A stretch of DNA of 64,000 nucleotides from Dasypus novemcinctus. Its lineage: Eukaryota; Chordata; Mammalia; Cingulata; Dasypodidae. Below the pieces are notes generated by a model that did not search any database, was not told the origin of the DNA, and saw only the letters and a list, made by a program, of their open reading frames with translations. The stretch is taken from assembly GCF_030445035.2 (NCBI RefSeq), contig NC_080677.1:25617513-25681512 (forward strand). The letters run 5' to 3'. Shown in pieces: positions 11,504 to 23,890 of this stretch; the first letter of the stretch is position 1; each line of letters begins with the position of its first letter. The position numbers and the translations under genes were made by a program.

Positions 11504-12034
11504 TGTAGCAGTCTGATATAGTTATGAATTCCAAAAATAGATATCAAATTATGTTTGTAAACTGGTCTGTACCTGGACATGATTAAATTATGATTAGGGT
11601 TTTGTTGGGCCACATCAGTAGGGTGTTGAGTCCCCACCCCTTGGTGGGTGGGGACTTAAAGATAACAGACATGGCAAAGGACAGAGGTGGAGGGTTTTTA
11701 AAGTTGGACTGTTGATGTTGGAGTTTGATGTTGAAGTCTTAAGCTGGAGCCCTGGACAGTAAGCACACAGAGGAAGAGAAGCAAGCCCTGGGAAGAAAGG
11801 AACCCTGAGCCCAGAACAAAGCAACATCTGGGAAGACAGAAACCTAGGAAGTCTGAACCCTGGCAGATGTCAGCAGCCATCTTTCTTCAACACGTGGAAA
11901 TAGACTTTGGTGACAGAAGTAACCTATGCTTTATGGCCTGGTATCTATAAGCTCCTACCCCAGATAAATACCATTTATAAAAGTCAACAGGCTTCTGGTA
12001 TTTTGCAGCAGCACCCCTTTGGCTGACCAATACA
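11504..12034 (+). mobile_element. Lineage-type MaLR-like solo LTR, copy 2
   Basis: A 531-bp LTR starts TGTAGCAGTCTG and ends CTGACCAATACA, flanked by a perfect 5-bp target duplication, GCTGT (11499-11503 and 12035-12039). It carries a cagataaatacc polyadenylation-like site and the ggtattttgcagcagcacc terminal block shared with copy 1. It interrupts the antisense L1, whose sequence resumes at 12040, so it is younger than that L1. No internal retroviral sequence is present. Confidence 0.9.
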
Positions 12035-13165
12035 GCTGTGTATTTCTTAGTGTTCTGTTTTTGTCTTCTATATTAACTTCTATTTATTTGTCATTTTAGT
12101 GGTTGCACTGGGGTTTACAACATATCTTAAATACAGCAGAAGCTATCTTTCATACTATTACACTACTTTATACATAATATGAGACTCTTACAACAGTATA
12201 CTTCCAATTACCCTCTATTTATTTCTATACATGTAATAAGCACTAAGATAAATCTTTTTGCTACAGCCAATATTTTTTAAGTAAAAAATGAGAAAAAGTT
12301 TTATACTTACCATTTCTGGCACTCTTCCTTGGTGTGGATCTGTGTTTCCATATGGAATTCTTTTCCTTCAACCTGAAAAACTTCTTTTAAGATTTCTTTT
12401 AATGCAAATATGCTCATTTTGTTGGTTGGAATTTTTAAAAATCCCTACTTCATTTTTAAAGGGAATTTTCAGTGGATATAGAATTCTCAGTTGACAGCTA
12501 TATTCTTTCTGCATTTTAAAGATGTTCCATTGTCTTCTGCCTTTCATTTATCAACATGAAGTCATAAATTTTCATATTTTTGTTTCCCTGTATGAAATGT
12601 GTCTTTTTCACCGGCTGCTTTCAAAATTTTATTTTTCCCTCATTTTCAACAAATTGATTATGTGTGCCTTGGTGCAGTTTTCTTTGTTTTTATCACTTGG
12701 GGTTCACTGAGAGTCTTGGATTTACAGATTTGCAGTTTTCCTTAATTTGTAAAATTTTCACCCATTATTTCTTCAAATATTCTCTCTTGCCTTCTTATTC
12801 CCTCCCCAACCTCCATCGGGGACTCCAAGTATACATAGTAGAGACTTTGATATTTTCACACTCTGTTTTATGTTCAGATATCTTTCTCTCTGAGCTTTGA
12901 TTTGGATAATTTCCGTTGCTTTGTTTTCAAGTAGAGTTTTTTTCTCTTGCAGTAATTTGCTACTAAGCCCATCCAGTGAATTTTCCATTTCATATGTTGT
13001 ATTTTTCTCTAGAAGTTCCATTTGGTTTTTTTTCCTCCAATATCCTTCATTTCCTTCCTCATTACATTTATGTTTTATTTTAAATCCTTGAGCTTATTTA
13101 TAAAAGTTATCTTTAAGCACTTGTTTGCTAATTCCACTATTTTGGTTATTTGTGGGTCTATTTCT

Positions 13166-13450
13166 TTTCTTTAATTAGAGTAGTTATGAGCTTAGAAAAC
13201 AATCATGCATAATGTACAGAATTCCTGTACATCACCCCTCCACCAAAATCTTACATTGTTCCAAGAACGTTTGTTAGAGATTATGAAAGAACATGAGCAG
13301 ACTATTACCACTAACTATGGTCTATAGCATACATTTGGTATATTATTTCCATACACCCTCTATTATTAACACTATGTATTAGTATATTACATTTCTTATA
13401 GTTCATGAGAGAGTACTCTCATATCTGTACTCTTAACCACAGTCCCTCTT
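13166..13450 (-). mobile_element. 5'-truncated L1 3' UTR insertion, antisense
   Basis: This 285-bp insert begins with a T-rich stretch (the reverse of a poly(A) tail). Its text, including atcatgcataatgtacagaa and the actatggtctatagcat zone, matches the reverse of the L1 3' UTR seen at 27435-27880. A 19-bp target duplication with one mismatch flanks it (13147-13165 and 13451-13469). It is a second-level insertion inside the older L1. Confidence 0.8.
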
Positions 13451-14150
13451 TATTTGTGGGTCGATTTCTATTGACTTACTTTCTCCTAGTTCTAGTTCTG
13501 CTTCTTTGCAAGTCTATTAATTTTTTATTGAATGCTATTATTGTACTGTTACTTTGTTTAGTGTCTGGGTTGTATTGTTTTCCTTTAAAAACTGTCAAAT
13601 TTTGTTTAGGCAGACAACAAAATTACTTCAAAATGAGCTGGATCCTTTTGAGGTTTGTTTTATGGTTTACTAGGGCTGATATAGTATAGCCTTTACTCTA
13701 GGACTAGTTTAGCCCTATTACTAAGAGATATCCCTTTTTGGGTCTTTTCTGAATTCACTGGGTATTCAACAAGTTATCCCAATTCTGGCTGGCTGAACTC
13801 TGACTATATCTTTCAGATTTCTTTGAGCTCTGGGAATTGTTCATGTTATGTTTCCATGGTAGTTTTTCCTTGGCTGCCATTGTGGAGTTTCACTCTAAGG
13901 GATACAATTTAGTGTTCAATGACTGAAGATGACTTCTAATTATACATATATATAGTGTTCTTTTTCTGCACTTCACACTTCTCCTCCAGAACTCTGCCTT
14001 GTAACTTCCAGGCAGCTTCACCTCCCCAAATTCTGATCTCTGTCTCCGCAATTTGGTGAGACTACGTTGTTTGTGTTCCCCTTCCTTGTGCCAAGGTGTG
14101 CCTCCAGAGGGATAGCTGGGACAATTACATTCCATCATTCAGGGACCATA

Positions 14151-14914
14151 GTACTGCACTATTATCAAATGTCAGGAAACAGTTATTTAATATATTTTGC
14201 AAAGTTTTATGGTTGCTTACAGTAGGAGGTCAAGTCCAATACTAGTCTGTCATGACTGGAAAGGGAAGTATCAATAGTGTACTTTTTATACCTATAACTC
14301 AAACACCTAATAGGCTTAGAAAGGAAGTTGTTGAATGAGTGAATAAATGAGTGAATGAATGAATGATGATAACCTTAGCAAGGCAGGAAAAAAAACATGA
14401 TTTAACTTACTTTTACATAATGGACTAAGTGCTAGCAATTTACAGTGAAAGTTATTTTAGTTATTCCTAATCCATATGTAATTCAATGGAACTAATACTA
14501 GATAATTTAAGAATGAATGGGGGATCACTACCTAATTTCCCACTCCTCATTGCAAAACAGAAAATTCTAACAAAACAGAAAATTCTAACAACCTGAGAAC
14601 TCCTCCAAAGACTAGATGAAGCTGGCAATCAGTGTAGATGCCCTGGGCCTCATTTTCAGTTTCTTTGTTCTTATAGTAGTCTTCAGGATCTGGTTAGCAA
14701 ATCTTAAAGCATTTGACCTAGGAAGATGTGAACCATACCTTGTGATTTGGATTCAGTCTTCTTAAAATATCCTCAGGATATCCTTAGGAACCAAACTTTA
14801 AAAAATATTCTCTACTCTTATTCTTTATGAATTATCTAATTAAATGTTCAGCAAAATTTCCTTGCCACATCTTCTATATTCCCATTTAATTTTGAGTATA
14901 TAAAACATCTTTCC
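14151..14914. other. unique AT-rich DNA with one short tandem duplication
   Basis: No gene is seen. A perfect 18-bp tandem duplication (caaaacagaaaattctaa) is at 14553-14570 and 14571-14588. A short (gaatgaat)n patch is at 14335-14368. Confidence 0.6.
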
Positions 14915-15175
14915 AATAAGAGCTAACATTTGTTAAGTGCTTACTATGTGCCAAATATTATTCTAAGCATTTTGTATATGATTTAATTTAATTCTCACAT
15001 AACTTGTTAGGTAAATATTTTCATCATTCCCACTTTACAGATGAGAAAACAAAAGCTCTTACAAGTTAAGTAATTTGCCCAAGACCATTCAAGTATTTAG
15101 TAAAAGAGCAAAGATTGGACCCCGGGTGGCCAGGCCTCAAAGTCTGCACTCTTAAGCAATACCACATGCTTCCTC
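14915..15175 (-). repeat. MIR SINE, reverse
   Basis: A well-preserved reverse MIR shows aagtgcttactatgtgccaa, attctaagcattttgtatat, the actttacagatgagaaaac core and gtaatttgcccaagacc in the expected reversed order. Confidence 0.85.
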
Positions 15176-15734
15176 TCCCTTCAAGAACTTCCAGACACAG
15201 GAAACAATTCAGGGGATTGAGTATAAGTCTGAATTCCTTGGGCACACTTCCAAAGAGGATATATGTTCTAAAGAGTCTAGTTAAATGCTAACTACCCACC
15301 ATTCTAGTAACTTTTTTAGTTTTCAGACATACATGATTTAGTGTGACAACTTAGAAATTCTGTGAGCCCTTAACCAAAATTATTAAATGTATAATCATTT
15401 TAATTGCTAATGTAAGTCATAAACAACTACTAATTTTTAACTCTTGCTAAGAAGACAGCTAAATGTATCTTATGAATGAATATTTATGAGAAAAAAAGGG
15501 GAAGAAATATCAGTGTTCTCCACTGAATAAGAATTTGATTTGCTAGACTTCATTGGTGATGTAAAAATCCCAAATCATAAGAAGGCACTTCCTATGAGTC
15601 AACTTAATAATTCTAATAGTCACCTCTGGAATGTCCAAAGGGAATCTGACCACTTGTATCACCAGTAATACAGGTAAGGATATAAATAATAAAACAAAAA
15701 AAATCAAAGATAAAGTAGGCATGATAGATAGAAG
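15176..15734. other. unique non-coding DNA
   Basis: There is no gene or recognisable repeat here. Confidence 0.5.
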
Positions 15735-15955
15735 GCAGACTCTTTATCCAAACATGCCTGTATTTATACCTTCAGTTCTGCCACTCGTATAATACTGGGC
15801 AAATTTCTTACAGTTTCTTCACCTGGACAAATAGATATAGAAATAATACCTTCTTTATATGGCCGTTAAGAAGTTCAAGTGCTATTATATGAATAGAACA
15901 CAGTGAGTGCCTACCACATATTAAGAACTCAATAAAGGCTCATTCTCAATATTTG
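15735..15955 (+). repeat. MIR SINE, forward
   Basis: The forward MIR order is seen: a ttctgccactcgtataatactgg block, a caaatttcttacagtttcttcacc core and an aacacagtgagtgcctaccacat block. Divergence is moderate to high. Confidence 0.75.
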
Positions 15956-16113
15956 ATTGTTATTTGTACACTTGTACAAGTCATTTCCATCTTATCTCCA
16001 GAAAGAATTTTTGTTCTTCTTGTCTTATATATATATTTTCTGCCTAGATTTTGAGTCCATATATTAATAGGACCTGAGGTAGTATATTTTGTGCCATTTC
16101 AGGTGGTAAATAA

Positions 16114-16788
16114 AGAAAAAAAGTCTGCCAAAGAAGTGTCGATGGAAAGCACCAGAAATCTGTTGGCTTTTATAAAGGATATTTATTTGGGGTCAAAGCT
16201 TACAGTCACAAGGCTGTAAGGAGTCCAGCTCAAGGTTGCTTTCTCACCAAAGTCAGTTACCACATACTGAAGCAAAATGGTCGCTTACCTCTGCCTGGTC
16301 TCCCCTTTCCCTCCCAGCTTCCGGTTCTCTCTCCTGGTTAGGGCTCATCTGTCAGGGCTTCCTGTATCTCAGCTGCAGGCTGCCACAGACTTGTCTCTCA
16401 GGGCTTCTCTCTCTCCTGGCCTAGGGCTCGTTTCTTGCCCAGCTTTCTATATCAGTCTCGGCTCTCTTCCCAACAGTCTCCTTAAGCTGTCAGGCAAATG
16501 GCTCATCTCTCCCTGGGGCCACAGGATCAAAAATGACAAAGTTTTCTCCTCTTCCCTGTGTCTTCTTGAGTAAGGGTCTGTTTACATCAGCTTACCAAGG
16601 TGGCAGGGACTCAGTCTGAATCATGATTTACTGCTGTGGTCAAATCAAAGCCCTAATCTTAACAGGTAATTTAATCAAGGCCCTTCACAGACTCCAATAC
16701 AATCAAAGGGCATCACACCCAGAGGAACATACCAGTTTAGAAACAACCTTTCTCTTTTGGGGCTCACAGAAATAATTTCAACCATACA
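16114..16788 (-). mobile_element. Lineage-type MaLR-like LTR, copy 3, reverse
   Basis: The reverse complement follows the same order as copies 1 and 2: on the plus strand, an agaaatctgttggctttta block, the atttatttggggtcaaagc block (the reverse of the polyadenylation zone), a pyrimidine-rich middle, gccctaatctt...tttaatcaagg, and accagtttagaaac before the end ataca at 16788. It is about 675 bp long. The left end is degraded, so no target duplication can be shown. Confidence 0.7.
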
Positions 16789-17519
16789 TTCCAATTTGCC
16801 CTGGACCATTCCAGTTCAACCCTTTTGTCCTGGTATATTTATTAAAACCCCCTTTCACTCTCAAAACTACTCAGTTTGGATAATCAATCAAGTGGTCATC
16901 CTATCTATAACTATCCTTTACCAACTCTATTTTGCAACTCATTTGATAGCTGTCATAAAATACTATTGTGCTATTGTTACTCTTATAGCTAGACAAGGGT
17001 TAGGACCCATATTAACATCTGAAATGTAGGAAATACCACCTGGTATTTTATATCAATCTCACTGTCTGTTAATTAGAAAATGAAAGATAAAAAGTAGATC
17101 TCAATAGTACTGCTAAACAGGATGTTTATAGGATGAGGAGATACAGATGGGATTGTTAGATCACAAAGTTAATAACAGCAAAACTTTCTGCTCATTAGTA
17201 ATTCTTTGCTTCTTTTGTAGCTACTGTATGGTAATTCTCAAGGAGGGTGGGTAGAGGTGGGTGGTAGATGGTGGATGGAGAAGAAACCAAAATCTAAAGG
17301 GAGAAGGCTAGGTATATACAGTTTGAAAATGTATAGTCAATATAGTATTATATTTAATTTTATGATTGGGAAAACAAAAATACCCATTGTTTTCTCAAAC
17401 CATGGAAAGTAAAGTTTGACCAAAACCTCCACTGGCAAGAAAATAAAGATTTGTATATTGAGGCACATCTCCTAAGTGCTAAAAACTGATCAGGCTCTTG
17501 AGGGAGCTGAGTGGCATAA
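16789..17519. other. unique non-coding DNA
   Basis: There is no gene or recognisable repeat here. A frame of 90 codons (16757-17029) has no family features and overlaps the LTR end. Confidence 0.5.
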
Positions 17520-18239
17520 GGTTTTATGCTTTTAAATTTTTTTGTAAAGTAAATTATATAACCAAAAGAGTATATGAAATCAATAAATATAAGTTAAATA
17601 ATAATAATGGAATGAGTAAAAGCCTTGCCTACCACCCAGCTTAAGAAATAAAATAGGCCTTCCAGTGATACTTCCCCCATTAAAACTCCAAGAAGTAACC
17701 TAAGTCTGAAATTTTTGTTAATTTTTCTCTTATCGTTTTGCCACTTAGGTTCAAATAATTAAATAATATGTTTTTATGCTTTGACTGATTTTTTTAATAA
17801 AAAGGATAAAAATTTATATATTCTATGATTTGCTTCTCACAAACATTATGTTTCTGAGATATGTTCACATTAATCCTTGTTTAAACTGATAAATTTTTAT
17901 TGTTCTATAGCAACCTATAGTAAGAATATATTAAATTTTACCAAATCTACCATTGATGGAATTTTGGATTGTCTTGGGGGTTTTTTGCTTATGAGTAATA
18001 CTTCTTTGAGCATCCCTATACATTCTCATGCAGATGAGGGCAAGAGTTTTCTGGGGATCTGTGAATGTAATTGTTGTTCATTGGTTATACACACACACAG
18101 CTTTACTAAGAAATGCTAAACTCTTGGCCAAAATGGCTGAGTCAGGGATGTGGGTGTTAACTAGTCCATATCCTAGCAGATAGTTGTTATTTGTAGACAT
18201 CTGCATTTCCCTCTGATAGAAGCAAAATCATATTGTGGT
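17520..18239 (-). mobile_element. Old L1, antisense, left arm of the nest
   Basis: From about 17830 the plus strand reads as the reverse of an L1 ORF2 3' part and 3' UTR (for example gatggaattttggattgtc and agcatccctatacattctc). The portion before 17830 is AT-rich and only probably L1. The older element continues at 24738 after the younger L1. A six-base tgtggt is found on both sides of the younger element (18234-18239 and 24738-24743). Confidence 0.6.
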
Positions 18240-19947
18240 GGGGTTTTGTTGTGTTTCTTTTTCTTTTTGTTGTTTTTTTTTTTTTACTTTTCTTTTTAAC
18301 AAACGAATTTCATTAATATAGTAATAAAGCATAAACTATCTAAAGTGTACAATCAAAGGTATTTGGTATAATCACAGTTGTACATTCATCACTCCTGTCA
18401 TTTTTAGAGCATTTTCATTATTCCAATAATAATCATAAAAAAAAAACACCTCATCACCTCTCAATCTCTGATTCTCCTGCCCTATATATCTGCTATTCTG
18501 TTTCCATCTCTCTAGTTTATTTGTATTTATATTTTGTAAAAACAGTCTTATATATGCAATATCACCCACACTTGTATTTTACATGAGGTTTCACTATGTT
18601 ATACAGTCCTATGTTACATTTTTTAGCTTTCCTTATAGTAATATACATGGTCTTAGACTTTCCCTTTCAACCACTGTCATACCCATATAATAGCTCTGCT
18701 AGTCACAAACACTATGATGTGCTTTCACCATTTCTATTCATTTCCAAAGATTTACAAACAACCTCTTTACCAATTTTGCACAGATTACTCAGCTTTCCAT
18801 TCTCTACCCTCATTCTATTTTCTGGTGACCTATATTCTAATTATTAACTCCATGAATTTATACAATATATTTAGTTCATGATAGCACAATCATACAGTAT
18901 TTGTCCTTTTGTGTCTGGCTTGCTTCACTCAACATAATGTCTTCCAGGTTCATTCATACTGTCATGTGCTTCACGACTTCGTTTGTTCTAACTGATGCGT
19001 AATAATCCATAATTGTATACATCACAAATTGTTTATCTATTCATTGGTTGATGGAGACACCTGGGTTGTTTCCAAATTTTGGCAATCGTGAATAACACCA
19101 CTATGAATAATGGTGTGCAGATGTCATTTCTACCACTGCTCTCAGTTCTTCTGGGTAATATACCTAGTAATGATATTGCCAGGTCACATGATAAGTCTAT
19201 TCAACTTCCTTAGGAACTGCCAAACAGTGCTCTACAGTGGTTGTATCATTTTCTATTCCCACCAACAGTGAATAAGCATCCCTATCTTTCCACGTCCTCT
19301 CTAACACTTACAGTTTTTTGACTTTTTAATAGTAGCATTCTAATAGGTGAAATGATACTGTAGTTTTGATTTGGATTTCCCTAATTGCTAGTGATGTTGA
19401 TCATTTTTTCAGGTGTTTAGTCACAATACCAATTTCTTCTCTGGACAATTGTCTTTTCAAGTCTTTTGCCCATTTTTTAATTAGGTAGTTTGCCTTTTAT
19501 TGTTGAGTTGTATGATCTCTTTATATATGAAGGATATTAAAGCCTTATCAGATATATGATTGCCAAATATTTTTTCCCATTGAGTGGGCTCCCTTTTCAC
19601 CCTTTTGACAAAGTCCTTTGAGGTGAAAAAGGTTTTAGTTTTGAGGAGGTCCTGTTTATCTATTTTTGTTTTGTTGCTTGTGCTTTGGGTGTAAAGTTTA
19701 AGAAACAACTGCCTATCACAAGATCTTGAAGATGTTTTCTGACATTTTTTTTCTAGGAGTTTTATGGTTGTCACTATTATATTTAGGTCCTTTATCTAAT
19801 TTGAGTTAATTTTTGTATAAGGTGTAAGACAGGGTCCTCTTTCTTTCTTTTGGATATGGCTATGCAGTTCTCCTAACATCATTTTTTTAATAGACTTTTC
19901 TGGCCCAATTGGGAGGGCTTAACTGCCCTGTCAAAAATCACTTGACT

Positions 19948-20365
19948 ACCAATCCAATGTCCACATAGAAGAGGTGGCATTGGATTGGGAAAAGTGGACA
20001 TGGTGGCTGATGGGTATGGGGAAAGGCAGGAAGAGATGAGAGGTGGAGGCTTTGGGACATGGAGCTGCCCTGGATGGTGCTTCAGAGGCAATCACGGGAC
20101 ATTGTAAATCCTCACAGGGCCCACTGGATGGAATGGAGGAGAGTATGGGCCATGATGTGGACCATTGACTATGAGGTGCAGAGGTGCCCAAAGATGTACT
20201 TACCAAATCCAATGGATGTGTCATGATGATGGGAACGAGTGTTGCTGGGGGGGGGGGGAGAGGTGGGGTGGGGGGGTGGGGTTGAATGGGACCTCACATA
20301 TATATTTTTAATGTAATATTATTACAAAGTCAATAAAAAAAATGATATGGAAAAAAAAAAAAAAA
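19948..20365 (+). mobile_element. G-tail retroposon, copy A (5'-truncated)
   Basis: This sense-strand retroposon is inserted in the antisense L1. A perfect 15-bp target duplication aaaaatcacttgact flanks it (19933-19947 and 20366-20380). It ends with a G-rich tract (20239-20285), gggacctcacatatat, aatgtaatattattacaaag, an AATAAA and 13-20 A. It shares more than 90% of its text by eye with copies B (35819-36425) and C (37601-38194). The 58 codons present are open and end at the same TAA as in B and C. The sequence could be the 3' UTR of a young xenarthran L1 or a non-autonomous retroposon moved by L1. Confidence 0.85.
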
Positions 20366-23144
20366 AAAAATCACTTGACTGTAGCTGTGAGGGTCAGTTT
20401 CTAAGTTCTTGATTCAGTTCCAATAGTCAATCTGTTTGCCTTTATGCCAGTACAATGCTGTATTTTTACCACTATAGCTAAGTAATATGTTTTAGGCAGG
20501 AAGTGAGTATCCTCTGACTTCATTCTTCTTAAATTTTAAGATATTTTTGTCTATTTGGGTCCCTCATCCTTCCAAATAATTTTGATAATTGGCTTTTCCA
20601 TTTATGCAAAAAAGGCTATTGGGAATTTTATTGCGATTGTGATGAATCTGTAAATCAGTAAGGGTAGAATTGACATCTTAGCGATATTTAGTTTTCCAAT
20701 CCATGAACATGGAACGTCTTTCCATTTATTTAAATCTTCTTTGGTTTCTTTTAGCAATGTTTTATAGTTTTCTGAATACAGGTCCCTTATGTCCTTCTTT
20801 AAGTTTATTCCTAAATATTTGATTCTTTTAATTGATAGCATAAATGTTTTTTTTTTCTGATTTCCTCCTCAGATTGCACATCAGTAGTGTATAGAAATGC
20901 TGTTGATTTTTGCATGTTAATCTTGTATCTCCCCACTTTGCTGAATTCATCTATTAGTTCTAGTAGCTTTCTTGTGGATTTTTCAGGATTTTCTAGATAT
21001 AGGATCATATCATCAGCAAATAGTGGGAGTTTTACTTCTTCTTTTCCTTGCCTTTTATTTCATTATCTAACCTACTTGCTCTAGCTAGAATTTGTAGCCT
21101 AATATTGAATAACAGTGGTGACAGTGGGCATCCTTGTCTTGTTCCTGATCTCAGTGGGGAAAGCTTTCAGTCTTTTACCACTGAGTATAATGCTAGCTGT
21201 AGGTTTTTCATATATGCTCTATACCATATTGGGAAAGCTTCCTTCTACTCCTATCTTTTGGAGTGTCTTTATGAAAAAAGGTTATTTTGTCAAATGCCTT
21301 TTTTGCATCAGTCAAGAGGATCATGTGATTTTTCTTCTTTAATTTATCAATGTGGTTTCTTATATTAATTGATTTTCATGTGTTAAACCACCCTTGCATA
21401 CCTGGGATAAAACCCACTTTATCATGATGTATAATTCTTTTAATGTGCTTTTGGATTTGATTTGCAAGTATTTTGTTGAGGATTTTTGCATCTCTATTCT
21501 TTAGAAATATTGGTCTAATTTTTTTTTTTTTTTTTTTTTTTGTAGTATCGTTATCTGGTTTTGCTATTAGAGTGATGTTTTCCTCCTGTTTGGTAGCATT
21601 CTTTCCTGTTCGATTATTTGGAAAACTTTGAGCAGGACTGGCATTAGATCATCTTTGAATGATTGGTAGAATTTCCCTGGAAAACCATCTGGTCCTTGGT
21701 TTTCATCTTTGGGAGATTTCTGATGACTCTTTCAATCTCTTCATGATGACTCTTTCAATCTCTTCACTTGTGTTGGTTTATTGAGGTCTTCTATTTCTTC
21801 TAGGGTCAGCATAGGTGCTTTATGTGTTTCAGGGAATTTGTCCATCTAGTCTATATTGTCTGTTCTTTTGGCATTTTCATACTATCCTTTTATGATCTCT
21901 CATTTCTGTGGGGTCAGTGGTAATGTCCTCCCCTCATTTCTAATATTTATTTGCACCTTCTCTCTTTTTTCTTTGTCAGTTTACCTAAAGATTTGTCAAT
22001 TTTGTTCATTTTCTCAAAGAACCAAGGTTTGGTTTTGTTGATTCTCTATTTTTTTCCCCCTCGATCTCATGTAATTCTGTTTCAGTTATTACTATTCTCT
22101 CCTTTGGTTTGGTCTGGAATTATTTTGCTGTTCTTTTTATAGTTCCTTGAGGTGTGCAGTTAGGTTTTCAATTTTAACTCTTCTTTAAATTTCACTCTCA
22201 GCATTGCCTTTGCAGTGCCCCATAAGTTTTGATATGCTGTTCCATTTTCATTCATTTCAAGATATTGGCTGAATTCTCTTGCAATTACTTCTTTGACCCA
22301 CTGATTATTTGAGTATTGTTTATCTCCATATATTTATAAATTTTCCATTTTCCCCATCCATTTTTGATTTCCAATTTCATTCTGTTATGATCAGAGAAAG
22401 TGTTTTGTATAGTTGCAATCTTTTTAAATTTATTGACTATTGTCTTTTGACCCAACATATGGCCTATCTTGGAGAAGGATCCATAAGCGCTTGAAAAGAA
22501 TATATATACCGCTGTTTTGCAGCACAATGCTCTATAGATGTCTGTTAGGTCTAATACATTTATCATATTATTCAAGCTCTCTGTTTATTTATCCTCTGCC
22601 CAGATGTTCTATCCAATACTGAGAGTGGTGAATTGAAGTCTTCAACTATTATTGTAGACATCCATTTCTCCCTTCAGCTTTGCCAGTGTGTGCTCATATA
22701 TCTTGGGGCACTCAGATTAGGTACATAACTATTTAATATAGTTATTTCTCCTTGCTGAACTGCCCTTTTTATTTATAATGACGTTCATCCCTTATAGAAG
22801 TTTTGCATTTAAAATCTATTCTGTTTGATATTGTTACTCCAGCTCTTTATTTGGTTACTATTTGCATAGAATATCTTTTTCCAAGCTTTCACTTTCCTTA
22901 TGTGAGCCTCTTGTATTACACAGAATATAGATGGCTCATATATTTTTTAAATCCATTCTATCAGTCTGTGTCTTTTGATTGGGGAGTTCACGCCATTCAC
23001 ATTCAATGTTATTACTGTAAAGGCATTACTTACTTCATCCATTTTATCCTTCAGATCTCTGTTGTCATATTGTTCTATTGTCTGTCTTCTTACCCTTTAG
23101 TTTACCCTTCCTAATAATCTTAATTTCTACACTCATCTCCAAAT

Positions 23145-23890
23145 CTCTTGCCCTTTTTTGTTTCCTTTCAGGCTGCAGCACTCCCTTTAGTAACCCTTGT
23201 AAATCTGGTCTTTAGTAACCCTTGTAAATCTGGTCTTTTGGTAACACATTCTATCAGTTTTTGTTTGTCTCTGAAGACTTTGGACTCACCCTCATTTTTG
23301 AAGGACAATTTTGCCATATACAGAATTCTTGGCTGGCAGTTTTTCTCTTTCAGTACCTTAAATACATCATACACTTTCTTCTCACCTCCATGGTTTCTAA
23401 TGAGAGATTGGCACGTAATCTTACCAAATTTCCCTTGCATGTGATGTTTTGCTTTGCTTTTGCTGCTTTCAGAATCCTCTCTTTATCTTTGATATTTGTC
23501 ATTCTGAAAAATAGATGTCCTGGGGTAGGTCTATTCAAATTTATTCTGTTTGGGGTGCATAGTCTTTCTTGGATATTGATATTTATGTCTTTCATAAGGG
23601 TTGAGTATTTTTTGGTCATTATTTCCTCAAATATTCTTTCTTCCCCTTTTCCATTCTCTTCTCCTTCTGGGACACCAATAATGTGTATGTTTGTGTGTTT
23701 CATGTAATTATTCAATTCCCTGAGACCATGTTCTGTGTTTTCCATTCTCTTCTCTTTCTGTTCTCCTGACTTTTCCAGTTTAAATGTTCTGTCTTCAAAA
23801 TCACCAATTCTGTCTGTGAACAATTCAAACCTGCTCTTAATTGCCTCTAATGTATTTTAATCTCATTTACATTGTCTTTCATTCCCATTA
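23145..23890 (-). pseudogene. L1 ORF1 remnant (RNA-binding chaperone protein)
   Basis: L1 ORF1p is a trimeric RNA-binding protein with a coiled coil, an RRM and a C-terminal domain. The open piece at 23350-23823 begins with a coiled-coil-like stretch (MENTEHGLRELNNYMKHTN), then has NIHIIGVPEGEE at the RRM start, and RPTPGHLFFRMTNIKDKERI in the RRM. Downstream of 23350 the C-terminal domain continues in another frame (23168-23440), giving at least one frameshift. It is non-functional. Confidence 0.75.

Larger units (their letters stand above)
9180..14150 (-). mobile_element. Old LINE-1, antisense, broken by three insertions
   Basis: Read on the minus strand, this is a decayed L1. From left to right are the reverse-transcriptase part of ORF2 (for example the reverse of the GFIPG...FNIRKS zone near 9850-9960), the endonuclease part (10900-11450), the ORF1 region (12480-13030, with a coiled-coil-like MENSLDGLSS...LLQEKKTLLE frame), and a 5' UTR-like GC-richer end to about 14150. 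All frames are full of stops. It holds a dimeric SINE (9440-9670), a MaLR-type LTR (11504-12034) and an L1 3' UTR fragment (13166-13450). L1 text resumes in register after each of them. The outer borders are approximate. Confidence 0.85.

Noticed and set aside
23350-23823. 157-codon ORF1-like frame as a live L1 gene
   Set aside because: The C-terminal part continues in another frame and ORF2 is broken by stops, so the element is dead.
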